DNA of 64,000 nucleotides from assembly GCA_964585925.1 (NCBI GenBank), contig CAZPFS010000008.1, positions 1-64,000 on the forward strand, read 5' to 3'. Below are positions 7,836 to 16,778 of the stretch, one piece after another; within the stretch, counting starts at the first letter, position 1, and every line of letters begins with the position of its first letter. Under the pieces are notes generated by a model. The model ran no database searches, was not told the DNA's origin, and saw only the letters and a list, made by a program, of their open reading frames with translations. This DNA is from JAAZLS01 sp964585925. GTDB lineage: Bacteria > Bacillota > Dethiobacteria > DTU022. The translations under genes were made by a program, and so were the position numbers.

Positions 7836-10493
7836 TTACGTTATACACCGTATCGCCGCCTGGGCCGCCGCCAGGCGGGCTACCGGCAAGCGGTAGGGGG
7901 AACAGCTGACGTAGTTCAGTCCGGCCCGGTGAAAAAATTCGATGGAGGGGGGATCACCCCCGTGTTCTCCACAAATCCCCAGCTTTATCTTGGGGCGGGT
8001 TTCCCGGGCCTTTTCGATGGCCATTTTAACCAGCGCCCCAACCCCCTCCCGATCGATCTCCACAAAGGGGTTTTGGGACAGCATCTTCTGCTCCAGGTAG
8101 AAGGGTAAAAACTTGGCTTCCGCATCATCCCGGCTGTACCCCAGGGTGGTCTGGGTAAGATCATTGGTACCAAAGGAGAAAAAATCGGCTTCGGCAGCCA
8201 GTTGATCGGCAATCAGGCAGGCCCGGGGAAGTTCCACCATGGTTCCGATCAGATAGTCCAGATGATGGCCGCTGCTTTCCAGCTCCAGTTTGGCGGTGGC
8301 CCGGATCACCCCTTTCAGCCTTTCCAGCTCCGCCCGGTGACCTACCAGGGGGATCATGATCTCCAGGCGAATTTTCTCTGCAGAAAGACCCTCCGCCAGC
8401 AACCCGGCGGCGGCGCTGAAGATAGCCCGGGTTTGCATTTCATAGACCTCCGGATAAACCAGCCCCAGCCGGCATCCCCGGTGCCCGAGCATGGGGTTCA
8501 GTTCCGACAGGCTGCGCACTTTTTGCAACAGCACCTCTTTCGGGTGCACCCGGTCCCATTCGGCCCCCTCCCATTTTAACCGGTTGACCTCCGCCGCCAG
8601 ATCCTCCCGGTTGGGCAAAAATTCGTGCAAGGGCGGATCAAGAAGCCGGACAGTCACCGGGAATCCGGCCATTTCCCGCAAGATCCCCTTAAAATCTTCC
8701 CGCTGCAGGGGGAGCAGATCCTCCAGGGCCGCTTTGCGCTCCTGAAGGGTTGAGGAGAGGATCATCTTTTGAACCAGCGGCACCCTCTCCGGGGACATGA
8801 ACATGTGTTCGGTCCGGCAGAGCCCAATTCCCTCCGCCCCCAGTTCCAGGGCCTTGCGGGCATCCGCCGGATTGTCGGCATTGGCCCGCACGCCGAGTTT
8901 TCTTTGCCGATCGGCCCAGGTTAGCAGCTCCCTGAACTCGGGGGTCAGGAAGGGCTCGATCAGCTGTGTTTCACCCAGAATAACATTTCCGGTGCTGCCG
9001 TCGATGGAGATCAGTTCCCCTTCCGGAAACTCCTTCCCATCCACTACCATGACCCGTTTGGACAGATCAACATTTATCTGTTCGCACCCGCACACGCAGG
9101 GCTTGCCCATCCCCCGGGCCACCACCGCCGCATGACTGGTCATTCCGCCCCGGCTGGTGAGCACCCCCTGGGCGGCAATTATGCCGTGAATGTCGTCCGG
9201 GGTGGTTTCGGGGCGCACCAGGAGCACCTTTTCCCCTTCCTGAGATGCCGTTTGGGCCTGATCCGCGCTGAAAACCACCTTGCCGGTAGCCGCCCCCGGC
9301 GAGGCGGGCAAGCCCCGGGCCAGTACATTGAGTTTGGCCCGGGGATCTATCCGCTGATGCAAAAGCTGCTCCAACTGGGCCGGGTCCACCCTGAGCAGCG
9401 CCTCCTCCTTTGAGATCAGGGCCTCTTTAAACATATCCACGGCCACCCTGACCGCGGCGGCAGCGGTTCGTTTGCCGGTACGGGTCTGCAGAAGATAAAG
9501 CTTTCCCCGCTCTATGGTGAACTCGATATCCTGCATGTCCCGGTAGTGGCTCTCCAGTTTCCGGCAGGCCTCCTGGAATTGGCAAAACATTGCCGGCATT
9601 TCCTGTTCCAGCTTTTCCAGGGGGCTGGGGGTGCGCACCCCCGCCACCACATCCTCCCCCTGAGCATTGAGAAGATATTCCCCGTAAAGGCGGGGCTCCC
9701 CGGTGGAGGGGTTTCGGGTAAAGGCCACCCCGGTCCCGCTCTGCTCGTCCAGATTCCCAAACACCATGGCCTGCACATTTACCGCCGTTCCCAGGTCATC
9801 TGAAATGCGGTTTACCTGCCGGTAAACTTTTGCCCGGGGGGTGTTCCAGGATTCAAATACCGCTTTGACGGCCTGCAGCAACTGTTCCGCCGGGTCTTCG
9901 GGAAATTCCCGGCCGGTCTCCCGATTGACCAGGATCAGATAGCTTTCCACCACCCGCTGCATGGATTCCTGATCGAGCTCGCTGTCCAGGTCAACCTGCT
10001 GACGGCGCCTGGTTTCTTCCAATATGCTTTCAAAGCGGTGATGTTCCAGCTTCAACACCACCTCCGCAAACATCTGGATAAAGCGGCGGTAACAATCAAG
10101 AGCAAACCGGCGGTTGGAGGTTTCCTTCTCCAGAGCTTCCAGCGAGGCCCTGTTCAGCCCCAAATTGAGAATGGTATCCATCATCCCCGGCATGGAAATC
10201 ACCGCCCCGGAACGCACCGACAGCAGCAGCGGCCGGGGGCCGCCAAATTTGCGGCCGCTTTCTCGTTCCAACAGGGCCAGCCCCTGTCTGATCTCCTGCT
10301 CCAGCTCCGGCCAGATCCGGTTTCCGGAGTTCAGATATCTCCGGCAGGCTTCGGTGGTGATTATGAATCCCGGGGGCACCGGCAAACCCAACCGGGAGAT
10401 CTCCGCCAGACCCGCCCCTTTGCCCCCCAACAGATTTTTCTGGGAGGCGCTCCCTTCGGAAAACATGTAGACCATCTTTTCAATCTTCAGCAT
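7836..10493 (-). CDS. ppdK: pyruvate, phosphate dikinase
   Basis: Interconverts pyruvate + ATP + Pi with phosphoenolpyruvate + AMP + PPi in the cytoplasm. The 885-residue length is normal. The N-terminal nucleotide-binding domain starts with LLGGKGAGLAEISRLGLPVPPGF. The phosphohistidine domain contains GGMTSHAAVVARGMGKPCVCG, whose TSHAA histidine carries the phosphate. The C-terminal PEP/pyruvate TIM barrel ends with the GICGEHGGDPPSIEFFH motif. The start is the ATG at 10493 after AGGAAGG; it lies inside the end of ppsR (14-base overlap), so translation is probably coupled. Activity is likely set by the adjacent PPDK regulatory protein, which modifies the threonine next to the catalytic histidine. 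Confidence 0.97.
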   Translation of the reverse strand: MLKIEKMVYMFSEGSASQKNLLGGKGAGLAEISRLGLPVPPGFIITTEACRRYLNSGNRIWPELEQEIRQGLALLERESGRKFGGPRPLLLSVRSGAVISMPGMMDTILNLGLNRASLEALEKETSNRRFALDCYRRFIQMFAEVVLKLEHHRFESILEETRRRQQVDLDSELDQESMQRVVESYLILVNRETGREFPEDPAEQLLQAVKAVFESWNTPRAKVYRQVNRISDDLGTAVNVQAMVFGNLDEQSGTGVAFTRNPSTGEPRLYGEYLLNAQGEDVVAGVRTPSPLEKLEQEMPAMFCQFQEACRKLESHYRDMQDIEFTIERGKLYLLQTRTGKRTAAAAVRVAVDMFKEALISKEEALLRVDPAQLEQLLHQRIDPRAKLNVLARGLPASPGAATGKVVFSADQAQTASQEGEKVLLVRPETTPDDIHGIIAAQGVLTSRGGMTSHAAVVARGMGKPCVCGCEQINVDLSKRVMVVDGKEFPEGELISIDGSTGNVILGETQLIEPFLTPEFRELLTWADRQRKLGVRANADNPADARKALELGAEGIGLCRTEHMFMSPERVPLVQKMILSSTLQERKAALEDLLPLQREDFKGILREMAGFPVTVRLLDPPLHEFLPNREDLAAEVNRLKWEGAEWDRVHPKEVLLQKVRSLSELNPMLGHRGCRLGLVYPEVYEMQTRAIFSAAAGLLAEGLSAEKIRLEIMIPLVGHRAELERLKGVIRATAKLELESSGHHLDYLIGTMVELPRACLIADQLAAEADFFSFGTNDLTQTTLGYSRDDAEAKFLPFYLEQKMLSQNPFVEIDREGVGALVKMAIEKARETRPKIKLGICGEHGGDPPSIEFFHRAGLNYVSCSPYRLPVARLAAAQAAIRCIT

Positions 10494-11319
10494 AATCACC
10501 TTCCTTTATTACCTGCAGAATCTGGGAGGCCACTTCTTCCACCGCCATGTTGGAGACATCAAATACCAGGCATCCCGCCTGTTTCATGACCTGGTGGGCA
10601 TATTCCAGCTCCTCCACAATTCTTTCCAGGGAGGCATAATTGGCATGAACATCAAGCCCCAGGGAGTTCAGACGTTCCTGCCGAATTTTTTTTAACTGGT
10701 AGGGATCCACGGTCAAGCCGATTATCTTGGAAGAAGAAACCCAGAACAACTCCTCCGGCGGTTCCACCTCCGGCACCAGGGGCAGATTGGCCACCAGCAT
10801 CCTCCGGTTGGCCAGATACATGCTCAGAGGAGTTTTGGAGGTTCGGGAAACACCGATCAAGACTACATTGGCCAGCAAAATACCCCGGGGATCTTTCCCG
10901 TCGTCATACTTGACCGCAAACTCCACCGCGGCGATCCGGCGGAAGTATTCCTCGTCCAGGCGGCGTACTCTTCCCGGCTCCATGTGGGGAGCCTTCCCCA
11001 GGATACGGGCAAAGGATTCCATGGCCGGCCCCATTATATCGGCCACCGGAATATCCCGCCGCTCCGCCTCCTGCTTCATAATTTTCCTCAATTCGGGAAG
11101 CACCAGGGTATAGGCTACCATGCAGTTTTCCTGCTCCGCTTCTTTCATTACCTCCGTGATTTTTTCCGCCTGGCTGACGTTGGATACCCGGCGGATTTCC
11201 ACATTGCCGGAATCATACTGACTGGCCACGGCTTTAACCACAAACTCCGCCGTCTCCCCGATGGAATCAGATACAATATATACCACAGGTTTTTTGGGAG
11301 AGTAGCTCAAAGCGGACAT
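10480..11319 (-). CDS. ppsR: PPDK/PEP synthase regulatory protein (ADP-dependent kinase and Pi-dependent pyrophosphorylase)
   Basis: A DUF299 family member of 279 residues. It inactivates pyruvate phosphate dikinase by ADP-dependent phosphorylation of the active-site threonine and reactivates it by phosphorolysis. The N-terminus VVYIVSDSIGETAEFVVKA is characteristic, and the P-loop-like motif GVSRTSKTPLSMYLA is near residue 155. It is followed by ppdK with an overlap and preceded by the ccpN-type regulator, the same trio known in Bacillus (yqzB-yqfL). The product is also called RP1. Confidence 0.95.
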   Translation of the reverse strand: MSALSYSPKKPVVYIVSDSIGETAEFVVKAVASQYDSGNVEIRRVSNVSQAEKITEVMKEAEQENCMVAYTLVLPELRKIMKQEAERRDIPVADIMGPAMESFARILGKAPHMEPGRVRRLDEEYFRRIAAVEFAVKYDDGKDPRGILLANVVLIGVSRTSKTPLSMYLANRRMLVANLPLVPEVEPPEELFWVSSSKIIGLTVDPYQLKKIRQERLNSLGLDVHANYASLERIVEELEYAHQVMKQAGCLVFDVSNMAVEEVASQILQVIKEGDYAED

Positions 11320-11324
11320 TCCTC

Positions 11325-11951
11325 CTAACTGCTTGCTTCCGCCAGCAGGCGGACCAAGGTAGTTTTGGTAACCTTACCGATAACCTTGAGTTTCCCCGGG
11401 GAAACCTCCCGCACCACCGGCAGGGCGTCAACCTGGTAATCTACAATTTTTTTGGCTGCCGAAAGCACATTCTCCTCCGGATCAGCCGTAAAAACATTGG
11501 GCATACGGGTCATGATCACCGCCACCGGGACCCGGGAAAGATCCGGAGTGCCGATAGCAGCCTTGAGGAGGTCCTTGCGCGACACCACTCCCTGCAGAAA
11601 ACCCCCCTCATCCACCACAAACAACGTTCCCACATCCTCTACAAACAGGGTTACAATGGCATCATAAACCGAAGTTTTATCCCTGACCATCACCGGGATC
11701 GACTTGACATCATTGACCGCCAGATTCTTCATGAAATCCAGCAGCACGCCGGAAGATCCTTTTCCCGAATATGAATAGCCCACCCGGGGGCGGCCGTCGA
11801 GAAAGCCGGACATGGTCAGCACCGCCAGGTAGGGGCGCAGCGCCGCCCGGGAAACCTGCAGCCGGGATGCAATTTCTTCCCCCGAGATCGGTCCGGAGGA
11901 CTTGACAATCTCCAGAATTTCTTTCTGTCTCTCATTCAAGTCAATCACCAT
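11325..11951 (-). CDS. ccpN: CcpN-type transcriptional regulator (HTH plus two CBS domains)
   Basis: The N-terminal winged helix-turn-helix (LNERQKEILEIV...GEEIASRLQVSRAALRPYLAVL) is followed by two CBS domains (about 75-205; for example FVVDEGGFLQGVVSRKDLL and DALPVV). In Bacillus, CcpN represses gluconeogenic genes and senses nucleotides; its gene neighbours the PPDK regulator as here, which supports the name. The start is unclear: GTG, ATG and GTG codons lie in tandem behind GGGGG. I use the ATG. The ppsR start follows after 5 bases. Confidence 0.88.
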   Translation of the reverse strand: MVIDLNERQKEILEIVKSSGPISGEEIASRLQVSRAALRPYLAVLTMSGFLDGRPRVGYSYSGKGSSGVLLDFMKNLAVNDVKSIPVMVRDKTSVYDAIVTLFVEDVGTLFVVDEGGFLQGVVSRKDLLKAAIGTPDLSRVPVAVIMTRMPNVFTADPEENVLSAAKKIVDYQVDALPVVREVSPGKLKVIGKVTKTTLVRLLAEASS

Positions 11952-12009
11952 CACCCCCGGGATTGGGCTATTCCATATTTATGTTTCAGGCCTATTAGTA
12001 AATACTATA

Positions 12010-14112
12010 TCAGGCAATGTTGTTCCTGCCAACGGCCTCCGCGAGCAGTGAAAAATCTGCTATCTGCATAAACAGAGCCCTGAGCGCCGCCAGCAAACTG
12101 AGCCTGTTTTCTCTTGTCGCCTCCTGTTCGGTCATCACCAGGACCTGATCAAAAAAATAGTCCACCGGCTGTTTTAACCCCTGTAGAATCCCCAGGCAGG
12201 CCTCGTAATTACGGACCGGTATTTCCCGATCCAGATCCTGCTTGGCCCGCCGCCAGGCTTGATAGAGCCGCCGTTCCGCTTCCTCTTCAAACCGGGAGGG
12301 GCTTATCTCGGGCCCCGCCGCACTCCCGGCCAGATTGGCTATGCGGTGATAAGCGGTAACTATATCCTGCAGGACATCGCGGCCCAGGTTTTTTTCCAGG
12401 ACGACCGCCCGCGCGTAGAGATCTGCGATCACCTCTGCCGGGGCGGCGGTGACGGCGGCGATTACCCCGCCGGAAATGCCTTTTTCCTGCAGCAGGTAGT
12501 CGAGCCGGGCCCGCCCAAATTCTTCCAGGCTGTTAAAAACCGACTTGTACCGCTCCGGGGTCAGACCGGCCCGGGAGGCAGGTGCAGCCAGGGCTTTTTC
12601 CAACATGGCGCTCAAGGGGAGATCTATGTTATGGGCCAATAAAACCGCCACCATTCCCTGGGCCTGCCTTCTCAGTCCGTAGGGGTCCTGGGAGCCGGTA
12701 GGTTGAATGCCGGTGGCCAGGCAGCCGGCGAGGGTATCCAAGCGGTCCGCCAGGGAAACAAGGGCTCCTTCCAGGGTCCGGGGCAGCTCGTCCCCGCTGT
12801 GACGGGGCAGGTAATGTTCATAAATCCCCCAAGCCACCGCCTCCGTCTCCCCGCTCAGCCGGGCATATTCACGTCCCATTACTCCCTGCAGTTCCGGGAA
12901 TTCCTTGACCATCAAGGTGACCAGATCGGCCTTGCACAGATGGGCAATCCGCTCCACCGTCTGTTGTTGAGCGGTTGGAAGCGCCAGTTCGGAACCTAAA
13001 TACCGGACCAGATCAAGAAGACGTTTTCGCTTTTCATCCAGGCTCCCCAATGATTCCTGGAAGACTACTGCCGAGAGCTTGTTAACATGGGCCTCCAGGG
13101 GCAGTTTCTGGTCCTCCTCAAAGAAAAACCGGGCATCGGTCAACCGGGCCTGAAGCACTTTTTCATAGCCGGTGCGGGTATTCTCCAGCACCCGGTGGTT
13201 GCTGATGCCGACAAAACCGGGGAGAAGCGAATCCCCGGCCAGATCCATCACCGGGAAATAACGCTGATGTGTTTTCATGGAAGTAACGAGCACCTCAGGG
13301 GGCAACAACAGGTGTTCCGGGCTGAAGGATCCGCAAATCGCGGAGGGATATTCCACCAGGTAGCTGACCTCCTCCAGCAGATCCTCATCCGGTATTATCT
13401 TCCCCCCGAAATTTTGCGCCGCCTCCTGAAGCTGCCGGCGAATCATTTCCCGGCGCCGGTGCTGGTTCAAAATTACCTGGTTCTCTTCCAGGCAGCGGAA
13501 ATATTCCGCCGGGTTGCTGACCGCAAACGGGCCGGGCGAAAGGTAGCGGTGCCCAAATGTGCTCCGGCCGGATTCAACCCCGGCAAAAGCAAAGGGAATC
13601 ACCTCGGAGCCGTACAGAGCCAGCAGCCACCTCACCGGCCGGGCAAAACGCACTTCCCGGGAGCGCCAGTACATGGTGCGGGGAAATACTAGGGAGGACA
13701 GAGTCTTCAGCAGCAGCTTCGGCAGGATTTTTTGAACCGGTTTTCCCGAAAGCAGTTTGCTGACCACCGTATAATCCGATCCCTTGATGTTCTCTGTCCC
13801 CACCTGCTCTACCGGCACCCCCTGGCTGCGGGCGAACCCGGTGAGGGCCGCAGTAGGAAGACCCCCTTGATCGTAGGCCCGATCAAGGGGCGGCCCTTTC
13901 ACCTTGACCGTTAAATCCTGCTGAAAGAGTTCAAGGGAACCGATCAGCAGGGTCAAGCGGCGGGGGGTGCCCCAGGTATCCACACTGCCGGCCTGGAGCC
14001 GCTCCTCTTTCAACAGGCCTGAGGCCACCTCTTTCAGCTGCCGCAAAACTGCCCCCATATAGCGGGAAGGGATCTCCTCGCATCCTACTTCCAGTAAAAA
14101 ATCACTGCCCAC
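12010..14112 (-). CDS. glyS: glycyl-tRNA synthetase beta subunit
   Basis: The tRNA-recognition and processing subunit of the bacterial heterotetrameric GlyRS. The start LLEVGCEEIPSRYM is diagnostic, and the C-terminal anticodon-binding DALR-like region contains LLAALRALFMQIADF. The 700-residue length is typical. I chose the GTG at 14112, eight bases after AGGAGG; an upstream in-frame GTG directly abuts the ribosome-binding site. The start overlaps the glyQ stop by 11 bases. It shares the T-box leader upstream of glyQ. Confidence 0.97.
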   Translation of the reverse strand: MGSDFLLEVGCEEIPSRYMGAVLRQLKEVASGLLKEERLQAGSVDTWGTPRRLTLLIGSLELFQQDLTVKVKGPPLDRAYDQGGLPTAALTGFARSQGVPVEQVGTENIKGSDYTVVSKLLSGKPVQKILPKLLLKTLSSLVFPRTMYWRSREVRFARPVRWLLALYGSEVIPFAFAGVESGRSTFGHRYLSPGPFAVSNPAEYFRCLEENQVILNQHRRREMIRRQLQEAAQNFGGKIIPDEDLLEEVSYLVEYPSAICGSFSPEHLLLPPEVLVTSMKTHQRYFPVMDLAGDSLLPGFVGISNHRVLENTRTGYEKVLQARLTDARFFFEEDQKLPLEAHVNKLSAVVFQESLGSLDEKRKRLLDLVRYLGSELALPTAQQQTVERIAHLCKADLVTLMVKEFPELQGVMGREYARLSGETEAVAWGIYEHYLPRHSGDELPRTLEGALVSLADRLDTLAGCLATGIQPTGSQDPYGLRRQAQGMVAVLLAHNIDLPLSAMLEKALAAPASRAGLTPERYKSVFNSLEEFGRARLDYLLQEKGISGGVIAAVTAAPAEVIADLYARAVVLEKNLGRDVLQDIVTAYHRIANLAGSAAGPEISPSRFEEEAERRLYQAWRRAKQDLDREIPVRNYEACLGILQGLKQPVDYFFDQVLVMTEQEATRENRLSLLAALRALFMQIADFSLLAEAVGRNNIA

Positions 14113-14989
14113 CGGCCGCACCTCCTTTCAGCAGCGGATAGCCGGCGGCTTCTCTTTGCTGCAGGTACCTTTGGGCACAGTCGCGGGCCAGCTTGCGCAC
14201 CCGTCCCACATAGCCGGTGCGCTCGGTAACACTGATCGCCCCCCGGGCCTCCAGCAGGTTGAAGGTATGGGAGCATTTCAGGATATAATCATAAGCCGGC
14301 AGCACCAGATCCACTGCCAGCAGGCGCCCCGCCTCGCGCTCATAAAGATCAAACAACTGGAACAGCAGCTCCCGGTCGGAGCGCTCGAAACTGTAGCTGG
14401 AGTGTTCCCATTCGGCCCGCTTGAACACCTCGCCGTAACTGATCCCTGCGGTCCAACTTAAGTCAAACACATTGCGGCAGCCCTGCACATACATGGCGAT
14501 CCGCTCCAACCCGTAGGTAATCTCCACCGGCACCTGTTCCACCTCAAAGCCGCCCACCTGCTGAAAATAGGTGAACTGGGTGATCTCCATCCCGTCCAGC
14601 CAGACCTCCCAGCCCAGCCCCCAAGCGCCCAGGGTGGGTGATTCCCAGTTGTCCTCCACAAACCTGATGTCATGCTCCATCGGATCCAGCCCCAGATGGG
14701 CCAGGCTGCGAATATACAGGTCCTGGATATTTTCCGGGGCCGGTTTGATCAGCACCTGATACTGAAGATGCTGGTACAGGCGGTTGGGATTCTCGCCGTA
14801 CCTGGCATCCGCCGGACGGCGGGACGGCTCAGTGTAACAGACCGCCCACGGCTCGGGCCCCAGCGATCGGAGAAAGGTGGCCGGATTCATCGTTCCGGCC
14901 CCTTTTTCCACGTCATAGGGCTGCCAGACCAAACATCCCCGGGAAGCCCAGTATTCCTGAAGTCTGAGCATTATCTCCTGCAGTTCCAT
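14102..14989 (-). CDS. glyQ: glycyl-tRNA synthetase alpha subunit
   Basis: Catalytic subunit that activates glycine. The 295-residue protein shows the family sequences EIMLRLQEYWASRGC, QPYDVEKGAGTMNPATFLR and GEVFKRAEWEHSSYSFE, and the class II core VRFVEDNWESPTLGAWGLGWEVW. The ATG at 14989 follows GGGGGA; an in-frame ATG six codons upstream is less well placed. It lies downstream of a T-box leader, so expression should rise when tRNA-Gly is uncharged. Confidence 0.97.
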   Translation of the reverse strand: MELQEIMLRLQEYWASRGCLVWQPYDVEKGAGTMNPATFLRSLGPEPWAVCYTEPSRRPADARYGENPNRLYQHLQYQVLIKPAPENIQDLYIRSLAHLGLDPMEHDIRFVEDNWESPTLGAWGLGWEVWLDGMEITQFTYFQQVGGFEVEQVPVEITYGLERIAMYVQGCRNVFDLSWTAGISYGEVFKRAEWEHSSYSFERSDRELLFQLFDLYEREAGRLLAVDLVLPAYDYILKCSHTFNLLEARGAISVTERTGYVGRVRKLARDCAQRYLQQREAAGYPLLKGGAAGGQ

Positions 14990-15019
14990 GTTTATTCCCC
15001 CAGACATTTAAGGTATAGA

Positions 15020-15245
15020 TAAAGTATAAAAAAATAAAGCCTTCCATCCCCTCGGGTTTTTTCCTTAAGGGACGGGAGACTTTCTCCCGCGGTTCCACCC
15101 TAGTTGGCCTGCCGGCCCACTTTAAACACTGAATTGCTCCGGAGCGCCTTCACCGGTTGTTCCGCCGGGCTTTCACTATCCCCGGCTCGCTTGTTTTACC
15201 TTGCCGGTTACTTCTTTCCGTCATTGCATCCCGTATGGTGTTTTG
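15020..15245 (-). promoter_or_regulatory. T-box leader of glyQS
   Basis: The minus strand carries the T-box signature AGGGTGGAACCGCG at 15088-15101, followed by the GGGAGA/TCTCCC hairpin (15071-15087) and a T-rich run near 15023-15031 just before glyQ. The 5' part has conserved-looking AGTA and GAGCC...GCCCGGC elements of T-box stems. The architecture fits transcription attenuation by uncharged tRNA-Gly. I did not fix the specifier codon. Confidence 0.92.
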
Positions 15246-15258
15246 AAGCTTATGGCTT

Positions 15259-15288
15259 ATCTTAGCAGACTGCCGGTTTGGCTGTCAA
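15259..15288 (-). promoter_or_regulatory. promoter of the glyQS T-box transcript
   Basis: TTGACA, an 18-base spacer and TAAGAT on the minus strand lie immediately upstream of the T-box leader. Confidence 0.7.
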
Positions 15289-15502
15289 TACGATCGGGCA
15301 AACGGGCTGAGACACATTTCTGATAAATACGGATTTAAAACCCTGGATGATTTTTAGTAGGGGTGGACGACTCTGTCCACCCGCATGGATCACGATCAGA
15401 TTGCAATTTCGCCAATTTCATTTGCCGGCATGACAGATTCCGGGCAGAAAGGCTCGCCCCCACCACCGGAATAGGGGAAGAACGGAGGGGCGAAGTGTAT
15501 AA
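15289..15502. repeat. spacer with short inverted repeat
   Basis: No gene is seen. At 15361-15382 GGGTGGAC and GTCCACCC flank a 6-base loop. The element resembles dispersed intergenic hairpins of the type found in many bacterial genomes, but only one copy lies in this window. Confidence 0.4.
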
Positions 15503-15883
15503 TCAATCCTGCTCCCCGCGATCCGGGTCTATCTTGAGTCCTCCCCGAGCCAGCATGACTCCCACCAGTCCCAATACCGCCAGTTTCGGGAAGAGCATCA
15601 TCCCCGCCGTACCCAGGGAAGCCGGCAACTCCATCACCGTGTTTCCCTTAACCTCTACCTTCAGCCGGGATTGATGGAGTCCCCCGGCCAAACGGCGGGC
15701 CAGTTTGAGCAAACCCTTTCCCCGGTCGGAAAGCATCTGCCACGGCCGCTCTTTTGTTTCCTCGAGAAATACCAATGCCTCCAGCAGATCACCCCCCGCC
15801 TGATCCATTACCTGTTTGGCCCGGCCATAGCTGATTCCCGACCGCCTGCGGAGCTCATCAATGTCCTCCAGGGTAATCTTCAA
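15503..15883 (-). CDS. DUF4342 protein with UBA-like N-terminus
   Basis: A 126-residue protein. The N-terminal ~45 residues (TLEDIDELRRRSGISYGRAKQVMDQAGGDLLEALVFLEE) form a UBA/TS-N-like helical bundle. The middle is basic, and the C-terminal half contains a hydrophobic segment (MMLFPKLAVLGLVGVMLARGG), as in DUF4342 proteins of Clostridia. Function is unknown. The TTG at 15883 is preferred: GGGAGG precedes it by 8 bases, and the longer reading upstream is not protein-like. It lies just downstream of recO on the same strand. Confidence 0.75.
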   Translation of the reverse strand: MKITLEDIDELRRRSGISYGRAKQVMDQAGGDLLEALVFLEETKERPWQMLSDRGKGLLKLARRLAGGLHQSRLKVEVKGNTVMELPASLGTAGMMLFPKLAVLGLVGVMLARGGLKIDPDRGEQD

Positions 15884-15968
15884 GCGGATCACCTCCCTCC
15901 CCCATAGTGTTTGAAAAATAACCGCTTTTATGCCTGGGTTAAAAATTAAGGGGCGGAAGTGGCGGTAA

Positions 15969-16721
15969 TCAGGACTTGGGCCGGGATTTGACATAATCCA
16001 GGGAATTGAGCGGGCCGATTTGAAGGTGATATTGCAGGAAAGCCTCGGTGACACGGGCCAGCTCCTGCTCCTGGCGGGGTCCGGATCGGATCACCCGAAG
16101 CTGTTTCAGCTCTATTTTAAGAAGCGTTCCGGCCAGGGCCACCGTTCCCGGCTGCAGGGAAATGGCCCCCGAAAACCCCTGCCGGCCGGCGCATTCTTTG
16201 CAGATGAGCCCTCCCCGGCTGACCACAAACATCGTCGCCCCGGAGGCTCCGCACTGCAGGCATCCCTCCAGGAAGGGACTGTACCCGGCGGCTGCGAGCA
16301 GCTTGAGTTCAAAGGCCCTGATCAACAGGGGCCGATTGTCCGTTTCCGGCAAAAGCCGCCAGACCTCCACCAGCAAATTGCATACTTCAGGGCAGAGGCC
16401 GCCCTCTGGAATCAACCGATCGGTGAGCTCTATGAAATACAGGCCTTGAAAATACAGATCCGGATCCTGGCGAAAAAAGGTAAAGCGCTCCTTTGCCTCC
16501 GCCCCGGTAACTATAGCCAGACCCCGGCCCCGGTAGAGCTGGTAGTTTCCATGCGTAAACAGATCGACTCCCGAGGCGAGCTTGCTTTTAATTTTACGGG
16601 CCCCCTTGGCCACCGCGGCTATCTTTCCCAGATCCCAGGACAGAAAAGTGATCAGGCGATCCGCTTCCCCCAGCGGACGGCTTTTCAAAACCAGCGCTTC
16701 ACTTTTTATATATCGCGACAA
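15969..16721 (-). CDS. recO: DNA repair protein RecO
   Basis: RecO anneals single strands and loads RecA with RecR in the RecFOR pathway. The 250-residue protein has the N-terminal OB-fold (SEALVLKSRPLGEADRLITFLSWDLGKIAAVAKGARK, a typical RecO opening) and a C-terminal helical domain. A four-cysteine zinc site lies at CLQCG...CKECAG. Upstream is the cytidine deaminase fusion gene; in most Bacillota era lies between the two but it is absent here. Confidence 0.93.
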   Translation of the reverse strand: MSRYIKSEALVLKSRPLGEADRLITFLSWDLGKIAAVAKGARKIKSKLASGVDLFTHGNYQLYRGRGLAIVTGAEAKERFTFFRQDPDLYFQGLYFIELTDRLIPEGGLCPEVCNLLVEVWRLLPETDNRPLLIRAFELKLLAAAGYSPFLEGCLQCGASGATMFVVSRGGLICKECAGRQGFSGAISLQPGTVALAGTLLKIELKQLRVIRSGPRQEQELARVTEAFLQYHLQIGPLNSLDYVKSRPKS

Positions 16722-16778
16722 ATGGACAGGCCTCCCGGGTGCGAGGTAAATTATCCGACACAGTGGGCAATTCCCGGC

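Noticed and set aside
10038..10589. 183-codon plus-strand ORF
   Set aside because: Antisense to ppdK, no start signal and no family motif.
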